64,000 nt of DNA, taken from positions 157,487 to 221,486 of the forward strand of contig NW_014577076.1 of the NCBI RefSeq assembly GCF_000485595.1, read 5' to 3'. The translations under genes were made by a program, and so were the position numbers. Positions 49,478 to 60,490 of this stretch are shown in pieces. Each line of letters starts with the position of its first letter. Within the stretch, counting starts at the first letter, position 1. Source of the stretch: Priapulus caudatus (lineage: Eukaryota; Priapulida; Priapulimorpha; Priapulimorphida; Priapulidae). The notes under the pieces are model-generated. The model did not search any database, had not been told where the DNA came from, and saw only the letters and a program-made list of their open reading frames with translations.

Positions 49478-49527
49478 CCCCCCCCCCCCCCCCCCCCCCC
49501 CCCCCGCCCCCCCCCCCCCCCCCCCCC
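49478..49527. repeat. Poly-C tract, 50 nt with one G
   Basis: Continuous C apart from G at 49506. Its length may be unreliable in the assembly. Confidence 0.95.
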
Positions 49528-49752
49528 TGACGTAAATCTATCCCAATTCCAGCCAATTCTTGAAACTGAGCCTTTTTTTTAACAAATGTTTGGTTCATAA
49601 AAGAGAGACAAAGACTGACAAGACAAAGACAAGACCAGATTAAAGACAAAAGTTCAAGAAAACGTCTGTTTTCAACTGAATCAGAAACTTGTTTTTTTAA
49701 ACTGATAAATTGTTTTTTGAAAACAAATTGTCTTGGGTTTTAATTTAAATTG

Positions 49753-49955
49753 CAGGGCGTGTTTACAGGCGTGGCCAGGGGTCGCGGAGTTTGGTTCTCT
49801 GCCCCCCTGCTCGCGCAGAAAACGCATCTAAGGAGGGTCTAATTTCAAAATTTTCTGGGAGGCCCCCAGACCCCCCCCCCCTTCGCGTGCTTTACCAAGT
49901 TTGGGTTACGGTTAGGGACCCCCCCCCCTGTACAAATCCTGTAAGCACGCCCCTG
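49753..49955. mobile_element. Possible 203-bp MITE with CAGGGGCGTG-type ends
   Basis: The left end CAGGGCGTGTTTACAGG and the complement of the right end CAGGGGCGTGCTTACAGG match over about 17 bp. The interior is C-rich (AGACCCCCCCCCC). CAGGG termini are common in hAT-type elements, but no 8-bp duplication is visible. A related fragment ending CACCCCTG follows to about 50067. Confidence 0.45.
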
Positions 49956-50104
49956 TTTGTATCGACATGTGTAAACACATCGTGCTGCTATTGCGTTGTG
50001 AAAAGGCGGCCGCTTCCAAAAAATTATATCACGAACCCACCCAGAAAAAATCCTGGATACACCCCTGGATGATGCTTCCTTGAGTCGGGAACATTTGTTC
50101 TTTA

Positions 50105-50338
50105 CAATGCTATACTAGTCCGCCGTCTTCCGGGCCGGCTATTTTTATCGTGACACCATCACTTGCCACTTGCCACACTCTATCTCTGTTTGCTAAATGC
50201 TAAGCAGACAAGCCGTGTGTACCATTTTTCTTTCCAATTTTTCTTTACCATCTTTCCAAGTCTTTGGTATGACCCGGTCGGGAGAACCCCCGACCTTCCA
50301 AATGCGAGGCGAGCACTCTACCATTGAGCCATCGCTGT
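50105..50338 (-). mobile_element. tRNA-derived SINE, Meta-type body
   Basis: On the minus strand the head (about 50338-50270) has a recognisable A box, TGGCTCAATGG, an anticodon-arm-like CTCGCCTCGCATTTGGAAGG, and a B box shortened to GGTTCTCCC. It is followed by CATACCAAAGACTTGGAAAGATGG and an AAAAATGGTAC... body. From memory the body resembles the conserved central domain of MetaSINEs; I could not compare it. The defective B box and mutated body indicate an inactive copy. The 3' limit is approximate. Confidence 0.6.
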
Positions 50339-50465
50339 GGTGCATAAATCCTACCTGATTAGGCATTAATAGATCTGCAAAGCTCGATTTTTGCACGCCC
50401 GAGATTCCCTTGTTTGGATCTTTAACTACATTAAAAAGTTTCAGCTGGAGATTTTGTTTGTAATC

Positions 50466-50468
50466 GGG

Positions 50469-50501
<33 letters not shown>
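50466..50501 (+). repeat. Interstitial telomere-type repeat (GGGTTA)n
   Basis: About six GGGTTA units with one extra T. Short complementary segments GACAAGCACA (50568) and TGTGCTTGTC (50629) lie downstream. It is the third telomere motif stretch in the window. Confidence 0.85.
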
Positions 50502-50502
<1 letters not shown>

Positions 50503-50649
50503 AAATTAACAAAATTAACAAAATTCTGGATAACGAATCGAGATCGGAATTAATTTATATAAAAATCGACAAGCACAACATTGCCCGTGATTGCCCCTCA
50601 TTTTCGACCTATACGTTATGTAGGGCTCTGTGCTTGTCTACGTAACCTG

Positions 50650-51480
50650 TAGCACGATGTATTACATAGAAATTCTGAATAGGTTTTGCATCCGCCAATA
50701 AGTCCATGTTTTCAGTCCTCGCGGCTGTAGTGTTAAGAACATTATCCAAAATTACTTTTCATTACGTGCGACGTTAATTACTATAATAAACGGCAAATTA
50801 CTCATTTACGTGAACACATGTTTTCTGTGCGGAGAATGCAGGTTCTCTCGATTTTCTCAGAGTCGAGCACAACGACGTCACAATGTTTATGTTCTCGCAA
50901 CAATTGATGGTGCCTAGGATTAAATAAAGATTGATTAATTAATTAACTGCAATTTTATTATAATTATATGCATCTTGGTGTTGTTCTCGCGCCGTCTTTC
51001 GCGGCAGTGATCTATTGTTGACGTAATACGTTAATAATGACCACACGTGCATGTCAGCTAGCAGTGGGGCAGGTATACTAATCAATGAAACTCTCTGCTA
51101 CCTACTGTAGGAGGAACTTTAACGTTAGGGTTCAGCTGATGAACTGTTCATTTAGGTAAGGACCAATTTAATATTAATGTGAACATTACAAATTTATTCA
51201 TGACGACTTCAAATTTTCCTTTATCGTAAACATGTCACCCATCCGTCTAGAGATTGAGAAAAACTGGTCATCGAACGAACTTATCGTTCTTATAACTGAA
51301 TCTTGCACGTCACTTGCGTTTCTAGAGTATTATCTATACTCAAGCAGACAGTGCTTTGATGTACTAGGCAGGTAATTAGGCTTGGTAGCCGCGCCATGTC
51401 TGACTCAGTGACCAGGCTTCCTCTGGTGTAGCCATGAGTAACCGAGACGCTAATGACTGCGTGTGGCGAGCCGCCGGTCA
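50650..51480. other. Non-coding stretch, nothing recognised
   Basis: AT-rich, no protein-like frame. Confidence 0.5.
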
Positions 51481-51487
51481 CAAGCAG

Positions 51488-51587
51488 GACACGAACTAGC
51501 ACTAGTACTATAGCCCTTCGCTCCGCCGCAGGGCGAGAGAGCCGTGCGGCGGAGCGAAGGGCTGTAGTACTAGAGCTAGACACGAAC
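51488..51587. mobile_element. Family-2 82-bp hairpin element with 9-bp TSD
   Basis: Element 51497-51578 is 82 bp: arms of 34 bp (two mismatches) around a 14-nt loop. The left end is TAGCACTAGTACTATAGCCC and the right end is the complement of TAGCTCTAGTACTACAGCCC. Flanking 9-mers 51488-51496 and 51579-51587 are identical, GACACGAAC. There is no coding capacity. Confidence 0.88.
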
Positions 51588-51743
51588 GAGCTGGCTGGCT
51601 ACTAGCATCAACAACTCACGATTACATCCCACGACGGATGGCTTATATCGCCTCTCTTATACGCGCACGTCGTTTCTCACCCCGAAGGCGTTATCGTGAA
51701 TTACCGCTGTACGGTATTACGCTGTTACGTATTTACCGCTGTA

Positions 51744-52131
51744 CCGTAGAGTTTGGACGCTCGCCCGAAACTGGACGCTCCTAAGTGCGCATGCGCGCAG
51801 GCGCCTCTTGTTTTGCAAGGGCGCATGCGCAGTAGTCATCTGCGCATCTCGCCCATCGAAAACGGTCGCAATAAACAAACATGGGGGCCAACCCGGTCAC
51901 TCATGGAAACATTTGATTGAAACAATTTGCAATGTAGTAAGTTAGTAAGACTGTGTTATGTATGTCAGGTTACAAGGCGAAACAAAAAGAAAACAAAAGA
52001 GCATGGCTACTATTTTCTACGGCCCTGCAAAACAAGATTCAAACAAAAAGAAAACAAGAGAAAAACAAAAGAGCATGCGCGCGTGCGCACTTAGGAGCGT
52101 CCAGTTTCGGGCGAGCGTCCAAACTCTACGG
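51744..52131. mobile_element. 388-bp MITE with 56-bp terminal inverted repeats
   Basis: Left 51744-51799 and right 52076-52131 are complementary at 55 of 56 positions; the end reads CCGTAGAGTTTGGACGCTCG. Inside are GCGCATGCGC-type sites (at about 51787 and 51821) and a duplicated A-rich segment (AAACAAAAAGAAAACAA at about 51982 and 52040). No transposase. I see no clear target duplication. The small open frames inside are not convincing genes. Confidence 0.85.
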
Positions 52132-52139
52132 GACACCTG

Positions 52140-53100
52140 TATACGAGCTTATTTTGAGAGAAAAAACCACAGCACGAACTCATTGGCCATCGGCCTTCGC
52201 TGCTGTTACGATGGTGGTGGCCCCGCTGCGCCATAACACCGCCATGTTATTATCACGGATACGCTATATGCTCAGCGATTCGTACGCGATTCTCACGTAT
52301 GCTCAAGTAATAGGATTTGTTGTACAAAGTTCCGAACGACGGCCGCTAATAAACTGTCAATTCAATGCGAGATCAATTCAATGTTGGTAGCAGGGTAACT
52401 GCATGAAAATTCACGTACTTAATTCGAACAAATCAAATATAATGTGGCAATGGAATGCTTTTCTCTAGTTTGCGAGATTTTGAATTTTTGCAGTGGTTAA
52501 TCGAGTAACGCATCGCACTCCGTCAGACTTCGACAATAATTATTATTCGCCATATTCAGTTTATTTAGAGCTGACGTGTGGAAGTGCCTTACCCATGCAC
52601 CATGTACACAGTGTGTCACGTCAAGCTTCACAACAATCTTCTATCTTTCTCCAACCTGCTATACATAGTCCACTGTTAAAATATACACCTATATGCGTAA
52701 CCTTTCAATATCTCTGCACCTATATCCTTTCCACCTAAAACCGGCTTGATTAGTCTTATAGTTTCTCATATTTACTCAATTAGTGTGTACAGTCGTCGTT
52801 CATATATCACAATAAACACGGAAGCATTGATTGCAATTAGTGAACTAGCGAGTATTGTTTTGACACCTCGCGATATTCTCACGGCACATGCGGTGTGTAG
52901 GTAACTAGACGTTTACGGTCCATTGTAAAATTTATTTAGGTTATATAATTGTATGCATGTGTTCGCGAGAACGTTTGCACATAATAGTGGCCACGGTTCA
53001 TAGAATTAGTATTCAACTTGACTGCCCCTCGACTTGTGAACTTGTGATTTTCCTGCCCTGCCCTAGGGGGACGGAGTTTTATTCAATAAGTATGTTGTGG
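52140..53100. other. Non-coding stretch, nothing recognised
   Basis: No exon, fold or repeat that I can support. Confidence 0.5.
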
Positions 53101-53104
53101 ACGG

Positions 53105-53121
53105 AGATAGAGAGAGAGAGA

Positions 53122-53178
<57 letters not shown>

Positions 53179-53236
53179 AGAGTGAGAGAGAGAGCGAGAA
53201 GGAGGGAGAGCGCGCCCGAGAAGGAGAGAGAGAGAA
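53105..53236. repeat. (GA)n microsatellite
   Basis: GA run with GCGC interruptions. The Arg-Glu and Leu-Ser frames are artefacts. Confidence 0.95.
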
Positions 53237-53454
53237 CTTCTCACATGCAACCATATACTACAATTTATACCCGGTACAGGCGTTTATCAGTGACATCACA
53301 GCCCTAGCAGACTAAATTACCACATACCACAGGGTGGCTAGTTAATGAGACGTTGCATCACAAAGACGGAGAAGGGGGCTGAGTCAATAAAAATGCAGTT
53401 ATTATGACTAGCCTGTAGAATAAGATTGCATGTTTACAATATTGCATCGGGAGG

Positions 53455-53580
53455 CAGTTAGGAAAACTAGGGGGATCGTTGAGACACTGGTGGTAATTGA
53501 GACAGGGACACTGAGGCTAGGGAATCGCAGAGACACGGGGGGTCATTGAGACAAGAGTCATTGCGACACCGGAGCCGTAA
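53455..53580. repeat. Degenerate GAGACA-based tandem repeat
   Basis: TTGAGACACTGG, TTGAGACAGGGACAC, GCAGAGACACGGGG, ATTGAGACAAG and ATTGCGACACCGG follow at roughly 20-30 bp intervals. Weak but clearly periodic. Confidence 0.5.
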
Positions 53581-53951
53581 TTAAAAGGAACGCATTGAAG
53601 GCTTCTTTTGCATAATTGTAATGCTTTGCGTTAATATAGAGACGTCGTTGAAGCTTGCGTGAGTCAATGACAAAGTCGCTGTTCTATACTAGCCTCGCGG
53701 TGTGCTTGCAAACAATGAACAAGACGCGCGAGACGATGCACTGCTGCACGCAGTATACCGCGTGTAAGAATAATGTCGATGGAAGAGCACGGCGCAGGCT
53801 GCATTGCTGCTCTCGGTGCATAAACTAAGGTGAAATGGCAATTAGGCTGTCTCGATCAGGAGCAGCGTCTGGCAATGTGTCACATAGAGGCGACACGCGA
53901 CCCATACGTCACCGTATAAGATCAGGTGTTTTCCCTGAAGGCTGCCTAGTG

Positions 53952-53954
<3 letters not shown>

Positions 53955-53983
<29 letters not shown>
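53955..53983. repeat. (TA)n tract into which the Helitron inserted
   Basis: TA dinucleotides abut the 3' end of the Helitron; TATATATA continues on the far side at 55590-55597. Confidence 0.9.
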
Positions 53984-53984
<1 letters not shown>

Positions 53985-54011
53985 TAGCTGGGCTACCCGG
54001 CGATGCCCGGG
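53984..54011 (-). other. Helitron 3' terminus with hairpin and CTAG
   Basis: Minus strand: CCCGG-GCATCG-CCGGG hairpin, 8-nt spacer TAGCCCAG, then CTAG and the host T. This is the terminator structure recognised at the end of rolling-circle transfer. Confidence 0.9.
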
Positions 54012-54098
54012 ATTAAAGAGCTAGAATTTAGTCTGCTATGACGGCTGTACTGATCTTATTCGGATTTTATAAATCTGTGCCAATAATTTCACTTCTGG

Positions 54099-55402
54099 TC
54101 AGTTCTGCAGCACTTCTTGGTACACAACATTCTTGGTCTTGCCATCTTGAGAGAGGATGAAGAGGTTGTCTGGGTTACCCACCCTGGAGCACCCCACATA
54201 GAGCTGGCCATGGGAGAACACTGGCTCACTGAGGTTGAATCCAACCACCTTGAGGGACTGGCCCTGGGCCTTGTTGATGGACATGGCAAAGGTTAGCTTG
54301 ACTGGAAACTGCAGCTTCTTGAACTGAAATGGCAGGTCTGATGGGATGAGCGGGATCCTTGGGATGAAGACATTTTCGCCCTTGCCCTTGCCTGTCATGA
54401 CTTTGGCTTCGATGACTCTGGGCATGAACTGCTTCACTGTGAGCCTTGTGCCGTTGCAGAGCTTGGGAGCATCCAGGTTGCGCATTAGCAATATGGGCGC
54501 GCCGACCTTGAGCACCAAGTTGTGTGGTAGCAGACCTGAAGGCGCCAGGCTGTTGAGAAACTCGGTCGGATAGTGCATGACCTGGTGAGGATCAGGAACT
54601 GTGTTCATCGAGTTGTAGCTGGTTGGGTCGCCAGGCAGTTGCTCCAGCAGCTTGGCGTTGATGTCATCCATGGCCAAATTCTTGGGAGCAAGGATGGCTC
54701 GCTCGCTCAGCCAGTCTTGGTCTTGGTAGCGGAGGTGGAGGTATGGGAAGACTTTGGTCATCAGCTGAGTGATGTCCGCCGCTGCGTTGCTGAATGGCAG
54801 CTTGACTTGGCCATCAGCTGTGGTGGTGAGTCTGCTATTGCCGACCTCCAGCAGTTGTTGAGAGAAGCGGCCAGCTTTTTCATTGCCACTGAGCTGCACC
54901 GTCATGTTGGTCTTCAGGCTGTGGCGGTTCACCTCTCTCCAGAGGTACGACGACTTGATGCAGGCATTGACAGCATCTGCTCTTGTTCCTTTGGCGATGA
55001 CTGGCAAGGTTTGGCGAAAGTCGCCTGAGAGCAGGACAGTCACACCTCCCATGACGTTTGTGTTGTGCCGAAGGTCTTGTAGGGTGTTGTCGAGTGCTTC
55101 AAAGGCGCCTTTGTGGCTCATTGGTTGCCTCGTCCCAGATGATGAGCTTGCACTCTTGGAACAGCTTGGCCTTTGTGGAGCCACGGCTGATGTTGCAGGT
55201 TGGATTTTGCCGCTTTGCCAGGTTGAATGGCAGCTTGAAGGCCGAGTGAGCAGTGCGCCCTCCGTCCAGCAGGGTGCCAACAATGCCGCTTGAAGCAACT
55301 GCCAGGGCAATCTTTCTCGTCTGCCTGACCATGGCCAGAAGAAGGTTGGTAACGAAGGTGTTGCCTGTTCCGCCAGGAGCGTCGAGGAAGAAGAGGCCGC
55401 TA
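54099..55402 (-). pseudogene. Helitron RepHel fragment: PIF1-type helicase domain, broken
   Basis: Encodes the PIF1-like superfamily 1B DNA helicase half of a RepHel protein. In order: FFLDAPGGTGNTF (Walker A, near 55400-55355), IIWDEAT (Walker B, about 55145), SGDFRQTLPVI (motif III, about 55020), INKAQGQSL (motif V, about 54265) and LYVGCSRVGNPDNLFIL (motif VI, about 54180), ending at the TGA at 54101-54099. Three defects: the Walker A lysine is asparagine (GGTGNT, normally GGTGKT), which should abolish ATP hydrolysis; one extra base at about 55120-55122 shifts the frame between DEAT and the following MSHKGAFEAL; and everything N-terminal of Walker A, including the Rep domain, is missing. 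From 55400 to the Helitron start is AT-rich filler. The downstream frame is otherwise open for over 340 codons, so decay is recent. Confidence 0.93.
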
Positions 55403-55599
55403 CGTTTTTTTTCAATTTTTTTTAATCAAATTTTGTGGGTCAAATTTTTTGGTCAAATTTGTTTGGCCTAAAATGGTCGTCGCGTCATGCTGATTCAGAA
55501 TATATATGGTGTTGGGGGTTACCTTTTACGGGGGGGGGGAGAAGATAGACAGACAGACCGAAAAACAGACTCGCCCTTTATGTAAGAGATATATATACG

Positions 55600-56859
55600 T
55601 GATAGTTGGACGTGTAATTGTCACGCAGAACTTTGCAGACCGCGCAAATGCAGATAGTGCTTGAAATTGGAATTGTCTCATCGAGCAGCATGCGATGCCG
55701 AGCGACAGATGCGTGCCACGAGGGGAGGCTGATGATGAACCCGACATGATGCAAACGACTGCGTCCGATGTTTGATTAGGCTGTTTCGCTGAGCTCTTTT
55801 GCGTATCGATTGCCAGTTCGCCTCCTACGCTGTCCACGGCTACGTGCGTAGTTGGTCGCGCCTGTCTCAGCTCAGTCTTAGGCGCTTTACAGATCGAGTT
55901 TTTTTCGATTTATAGCGATTTTTTTGGAAATCTCGCGATTTCAATTAGTATTTTCGGTTTGCAGGCGAACCGGACATTTTGAGGGTGTGCACCAAGAACA
56001 CAATCGCCATATATAGATTCTCAATTTGTTCGCGTTGCAAGGGTGCTATATTGGCTTGTGACTGGCCTCCTCCATGTATAGGACATTGCTTGAATGACGA
56101 GAGTTATTTGCTGAGCAAACTGAACACTATTTACAGTGGCTTTTGTGTGCATATTTCATTACGGTTTCGCTAAAAATGAGATTTTATTATATCGAGTTTG
56201 ATAATCAAATTATGTTAATTATTCAGTCTTGCCAGCTAATGGAAAGGATTGCGCGAAACCGCCAGCTAGGGAGCAGCGCCTCCGTCGCGCCGGTCCGTAG
56301 GCCCCCTACGTCTGATGTGTGGGCTTTTCATTTAGTTTTGTGCGGAGGAAATGAAGTGGCTGTTGCGTCACTGCCTGGAGCATAGCTGGCCGGCTCTTAA
56401 CTTGTCCACTTTTTAATTACGCGACATACCCTTAGACGTTATTTTTTGCCAATTACTCAAAATTGTTCAGTGCCGCTGGACGGAGAAAGTGTTTCTCGGA
56501 CGGCAATTTAATCAGGAGCACCTTTGTGCGTGTCGAAATCTCAATTTGCATGCCACAAAGCCATGCTTTAAACCAGGCGATCTCAGCGGAGTCTCTTCTG
56601 GTGGTGTTTCCTAGTACACCCCCAGGCGTGAGTTGTTTTTGAACTGTTGGGAATACAAATGGGAATTACCTTTCATCTTCAAAAACGTCACAAGCTGATT
56701 AAGAGGGCGGGGATTACAACCCGGTCTCTCCACGTCACAGATATGGCAAAAGCGATGACGAATTTCTGATCAGAAGATTCTATTCATCAAATCATTCATC
56801 ATTAGTCAGGTTTCTATTCATCGCTATTGCGCATATGCATAGCTATGAGTTTTATTCCG

Positions 56860-56860
<1 letters not shown>
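55600..56860. other. Non-coding stretch, nothing recognised
   Basis: No exon that I can support. At about 56705-56735 (minus) a tRNA 3'-half-like motif occurs; see the rejected list. Confidence 0.5.

Positions 56861-56862
<2 letters not shown>

Positions 56863-56922
<60 letters not shown>
56863..56922. repeat. (AC)n microsatellite
   Basis: About 29 AC units. Confidence 0.95.
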
Positions 56923-56924
<2 letters not shown>

Positions 56925-59900
56925 CTCTACAAGCTCACACCCATTGCTGAGGCAATGTCGAGAGCGGAAAGTGCTTCATGAATGGCAAGTTCCATGCCTT
57001 GATTAATGTTCCCTAACAGAATTTTGCGCGGACAGTTACCTATACGCTGCGCTGATGAAAAGGCCAGGCGTGCCAGCGTGCAGCTGGTTTCGTGTAACGC
57101 GCCGCATTTTCTGGCTAAACACTTTCTGAGGGTTTCACACACTTACGTACGCGGCCGAACGCTGTGAGTGCGATCGATCTTAGCGGAGCTGTAGTAAACA
57201 TTTCCGCGAAGTTTTTTTCCTGCTTGCTAGCATTTGTCCGCGAGGAGATGAAAAACGCTCGTCGGACGACCCCATCTTCCTTTACGCCTCTTTTCTATCT
57301 AGTTTGGTGCGGGCGCTATATATACGCTCAGCCGGGTAATAAATATTGCAACCGCGCGCAGCTTATAGGCGCTGATTGCGCTTTACATGAATACACACCG
57401 ATTCCGAAGGTGCAACGACGAAATGAATCGCATGATTAGGCCAGTCGCTATATCTGTTACGCGTCTATAGTCATTCTGAATTATTGACGTAGAAAGCACA
57501 AAGAAGCACGGTGGCTCAGAACAGGGTGTCTCTATTTCCATCAAACAAGTGCGTTGGACGCAGAATTTGGCTCATGCGTAGAGTTACGTTTTCGTTCTGG
57601 ATGAGTATTGTCAGTAATATTACGTTGCAATATTTACGGTTATATAATATCTTCACAATCATATCCTTGATCGTGAAAAACGTGATGAGGCAAGAGTCGT
57701 ACACAAGCAAAGATGTATATGCGCAATACAGACTGGATATTGCTAGACGATGAAAAGGTACCCACATAAAGAATGAGGAATTTCAGCAAATATCGGAGAG
57801 GCTTTGAACGTCTCCGCTCGATAAGACAGTAATTGTCTGCTCATACAATGTACGTATGCGGTCTTTCTCCAACTCAAGTGCAATTTATGGCGATTTTAGA
57901 ATATAAATTTTAGTAATCAGATTGTGAATGCAACTCTAGATCTTGCCTGCTACCGTTATTCTTCCAATTTGAATTCAGCGTATATATATCGGTGCTTTTA
58001 GTTTTACGAGAACATAACAACGCTAATTAAAACCGGCTTTGTGTCTAGTCAGACTTCTCTTGATAGGGTGTATACGCTCTCGGTCATTGGTGACGTGAAT
58101 GACCTTTTCATGACGTATTTACTTCGAAATACTCTCCGCAATCATCCGTATAGTTGAATAAGCAATACGGAATTTATTTCGATATATTTCAGTACTTTGC
58201 TCGCTGATATGTTGCTGCACATTCATTTTCGTGCTACTTCCGGAGACACGTGCCCGTGCACCCACACATACGCACATACGAACGCACGCACACGTGCATG
58301 ACGCAGCACGCTCGAAGCCCCCAACACAGTATTTGTGTGGGTGTGCGTGTGTGGGTGCGTGTGCGTATGCGTCTGTGTGCGTGTATTTGCGTGCAAAAGC
58401 GGGAGAGCGAAGCGAAAAGAAAAAAAAAGTACAAATATGAGTGAACTTGTCAAGTGTGTTAGGATCACAATGAAATTTCTTTGTATGCTCGTCTTTTAGT
58501 TTGACTGTTCGTTTAAAAATATAAAATGGTTTCATAATGAGTTTTCGTCTTGTTATTACTGGAGATTTCTATAACGCATAGTGATTGTATACAGCGAACC
58601 TTATCATAGAATGTATTACATGGTAAATACAGTGCAATGCTTTAAAAACTCGTTTCACCAATATTAAATAATCAGACGTGGCTGCATGTACTATTCATGA
58701 ATTACCAGAATGGCTCGTCCAATGTCTGTAATATTGCGAATGGTAATTTTTATAGGTTAAATTTTGCAGGAAGCTTCAAAGACACAGAATTATTCACTTT
58801 CATTTTCTCCGCCGGATACTTGTAGAGGATATATAGTATTTCAGTGTGCCACCGCCAAATCGTGCAAACGTTTTGTCAATATCTCTTAACGTTTCATTAC
58901 TTTGTAATTTAAAAAACATTAAACATTAAATTTTCATGATTTTAATATTGTGCTGGCAAATTCTGTCAACGTAGATGCGGGCCAAACTAGTTGAGTTTTA
59001 CCCTTAAAACCAACGCACACCTGTTACCATAGTGTATCATTCATCGTATTATTCGGTTTTGGTTCAATATTTTTTGAGTAGCAGCAGGTCGACTATCTTG
59101 AATGTCTGGGAAGCAAACATTTGCCATTTTCTTTTTTTTTCTTTTCCGTATAATATCATGACATTCTTGCAGGATTGTAGTACACGTCTGCTAGAAACTT
59201 TCGCAACAGGCCTGGCCGGTGCTGTCTCTTCTGTTATTGTTGCTATAGCAACCTAGCTAGTTCGCATTTTGAGCTGATCGAACGCAGTGAAACAGAGCGC
59301 ATGTATTGCCACTAAGGACCGTCCTACCATCTGTGCGTGCGCTCATCCACACGTCATCGAATCTTAAACGGCTTCAGCGTTTTACAGTGGCTACATTCTG
59401 CCCGGGGCAATCCTTAATATCAGGTCGAAACCGGAGCTCACTGATCGAATGTTGCTGCTTGAATAATACGTATGCGATTTCAAAGCAACTCGGGGCGTAT
59501 GAGAGACGTGATACACGCACCTATACGCGTTTACAGCGCAAATGTGAATGGCTTCACCAGTGGCGTCTCTAGCTGCGCGAGGTATCTTCTTGTCATGGGC
59601 CATCTTCGCTGAGAAAATAGAGGCATAAAAGCCGAGGAACTCTAGGTTAGAGGGGAGCACTTTACGAGAACATCGTGTGACCGACTCACTGTAAAACTCT
59701 CTCGGTTTCAGGACTAACGCATTTACGACTTAACTCTAAAGGTTAAGAAGTTGACTTACTACTGATACTGATACAGGCTCATAGTGAAAAATTGCATCCT
59801 TGGATATAAACATAGATATCACTAATTTAAAGGTCCGGGTCAAGCGACCACACAGTCTTTTTCAGAAAGTGATCTGATAGCCAACGTATGATACTTGCTA

Positions 59901-60315
59901 CTAATTCTGTTTCAGATATTAAAATGCTTGCTATTCTTACATGCACGCTTTTTTAGCATTCTGAACCTCAATAGAATGCATAACAATTTATTAGTTTATT
60001 CTCGCAAGAGCTGAAATTGTGTTTGCAGCTATGTGTCGACGCACGCGTGTTCAATGTACACATCTGCAATTTTAGATTGTAATTTCATTATTAAAATTTG
60101 TAAAAGGGAAATAATAAAGTTTGACATGAAAATAATTCAGCGTGATTCGTCATAAATCTGACATAAATTTGATATAATTTGACATAAAATTATAAATCGC
60201 CGGCTTACTGACTACTCGCTAAGTCTATGCGCTGCACTCGCTCCAGCAGACTCACCAATGTGAAACTCAAGATGATTAAAATAAGTTGAAGTACACGAAG
60301 TGGAAGTACAATGAG
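56925..60315. other. Non-coding stretch, nothing recognised
   Basis: Contains short CA/GTGC tracts at 58255-58395. No convincing exon or mobile element ends. Confidence 0.5.
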
Positions 60316-60339
60316 AAGTTGGTTGTTGTCATCGCTGCT

Positions 60340-60458
60340 GCAGTAGCAGTAGCAGTGGCAATAGTAGTAGCAGTGGCAATAGTAGTAGCAGTAGCAGTGT
60401 CAGTAGCAGTAGCAGTAGCAGTAGCAGTAGCAGTAGCAGCAGCAGCAGCAGCAGTAGT

Positions 60459-60490
<32 letters not shown>

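Larger units (their letters stand above)
53984..55589 (-). mobile_element. Internally deleted Helitron, 1,606 bp, both termini intact
   Basis: Read on the minus strand, the element starts TCTCTTACATAAAGGGCGAG (from 55589) and ends CTAG (53987-53984), with an A before and a T after, exactly the A|TC...CTRR|T arrangement of Helitrons. Eight nt before CTAG is a GC-rich hairpin (CCCGG, 6-nt loop, CCGGG). Only the C-terminal helicase part of the RepHel gene is left; the HUH replication-initiator domain is absent. Helitrons move by rolling circle and make no target duplication, and the flanks are indeed one interrupted TA repeat. It is non-autonomous, with a decayed gene. Confidence 0.92.

Noticed and set aside
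50270-50338. tRNA gene
   Set aside because: A box is good but the B box is shortened, the acceptor stem does not pair well, and a SINE body follows directly.
51953-52390. Lys-rich open frames across the 388-bp MITE
   Set aside because: They arise from duplicated A-rich segments within the MITE and run through its terminal repeat into flanking DNA.
54346-55293. Plus-strand frames across the Helitron
   Set aside because: Antisense shadows of the helicase relic.
56700-56760. tRNA-like 3' half on the minus strand (GGGTTGTAATCCC)
   Set aside because: Resembles a mutated B box and T arm, but no A box or D arm could be found; could be a SINE scrap.
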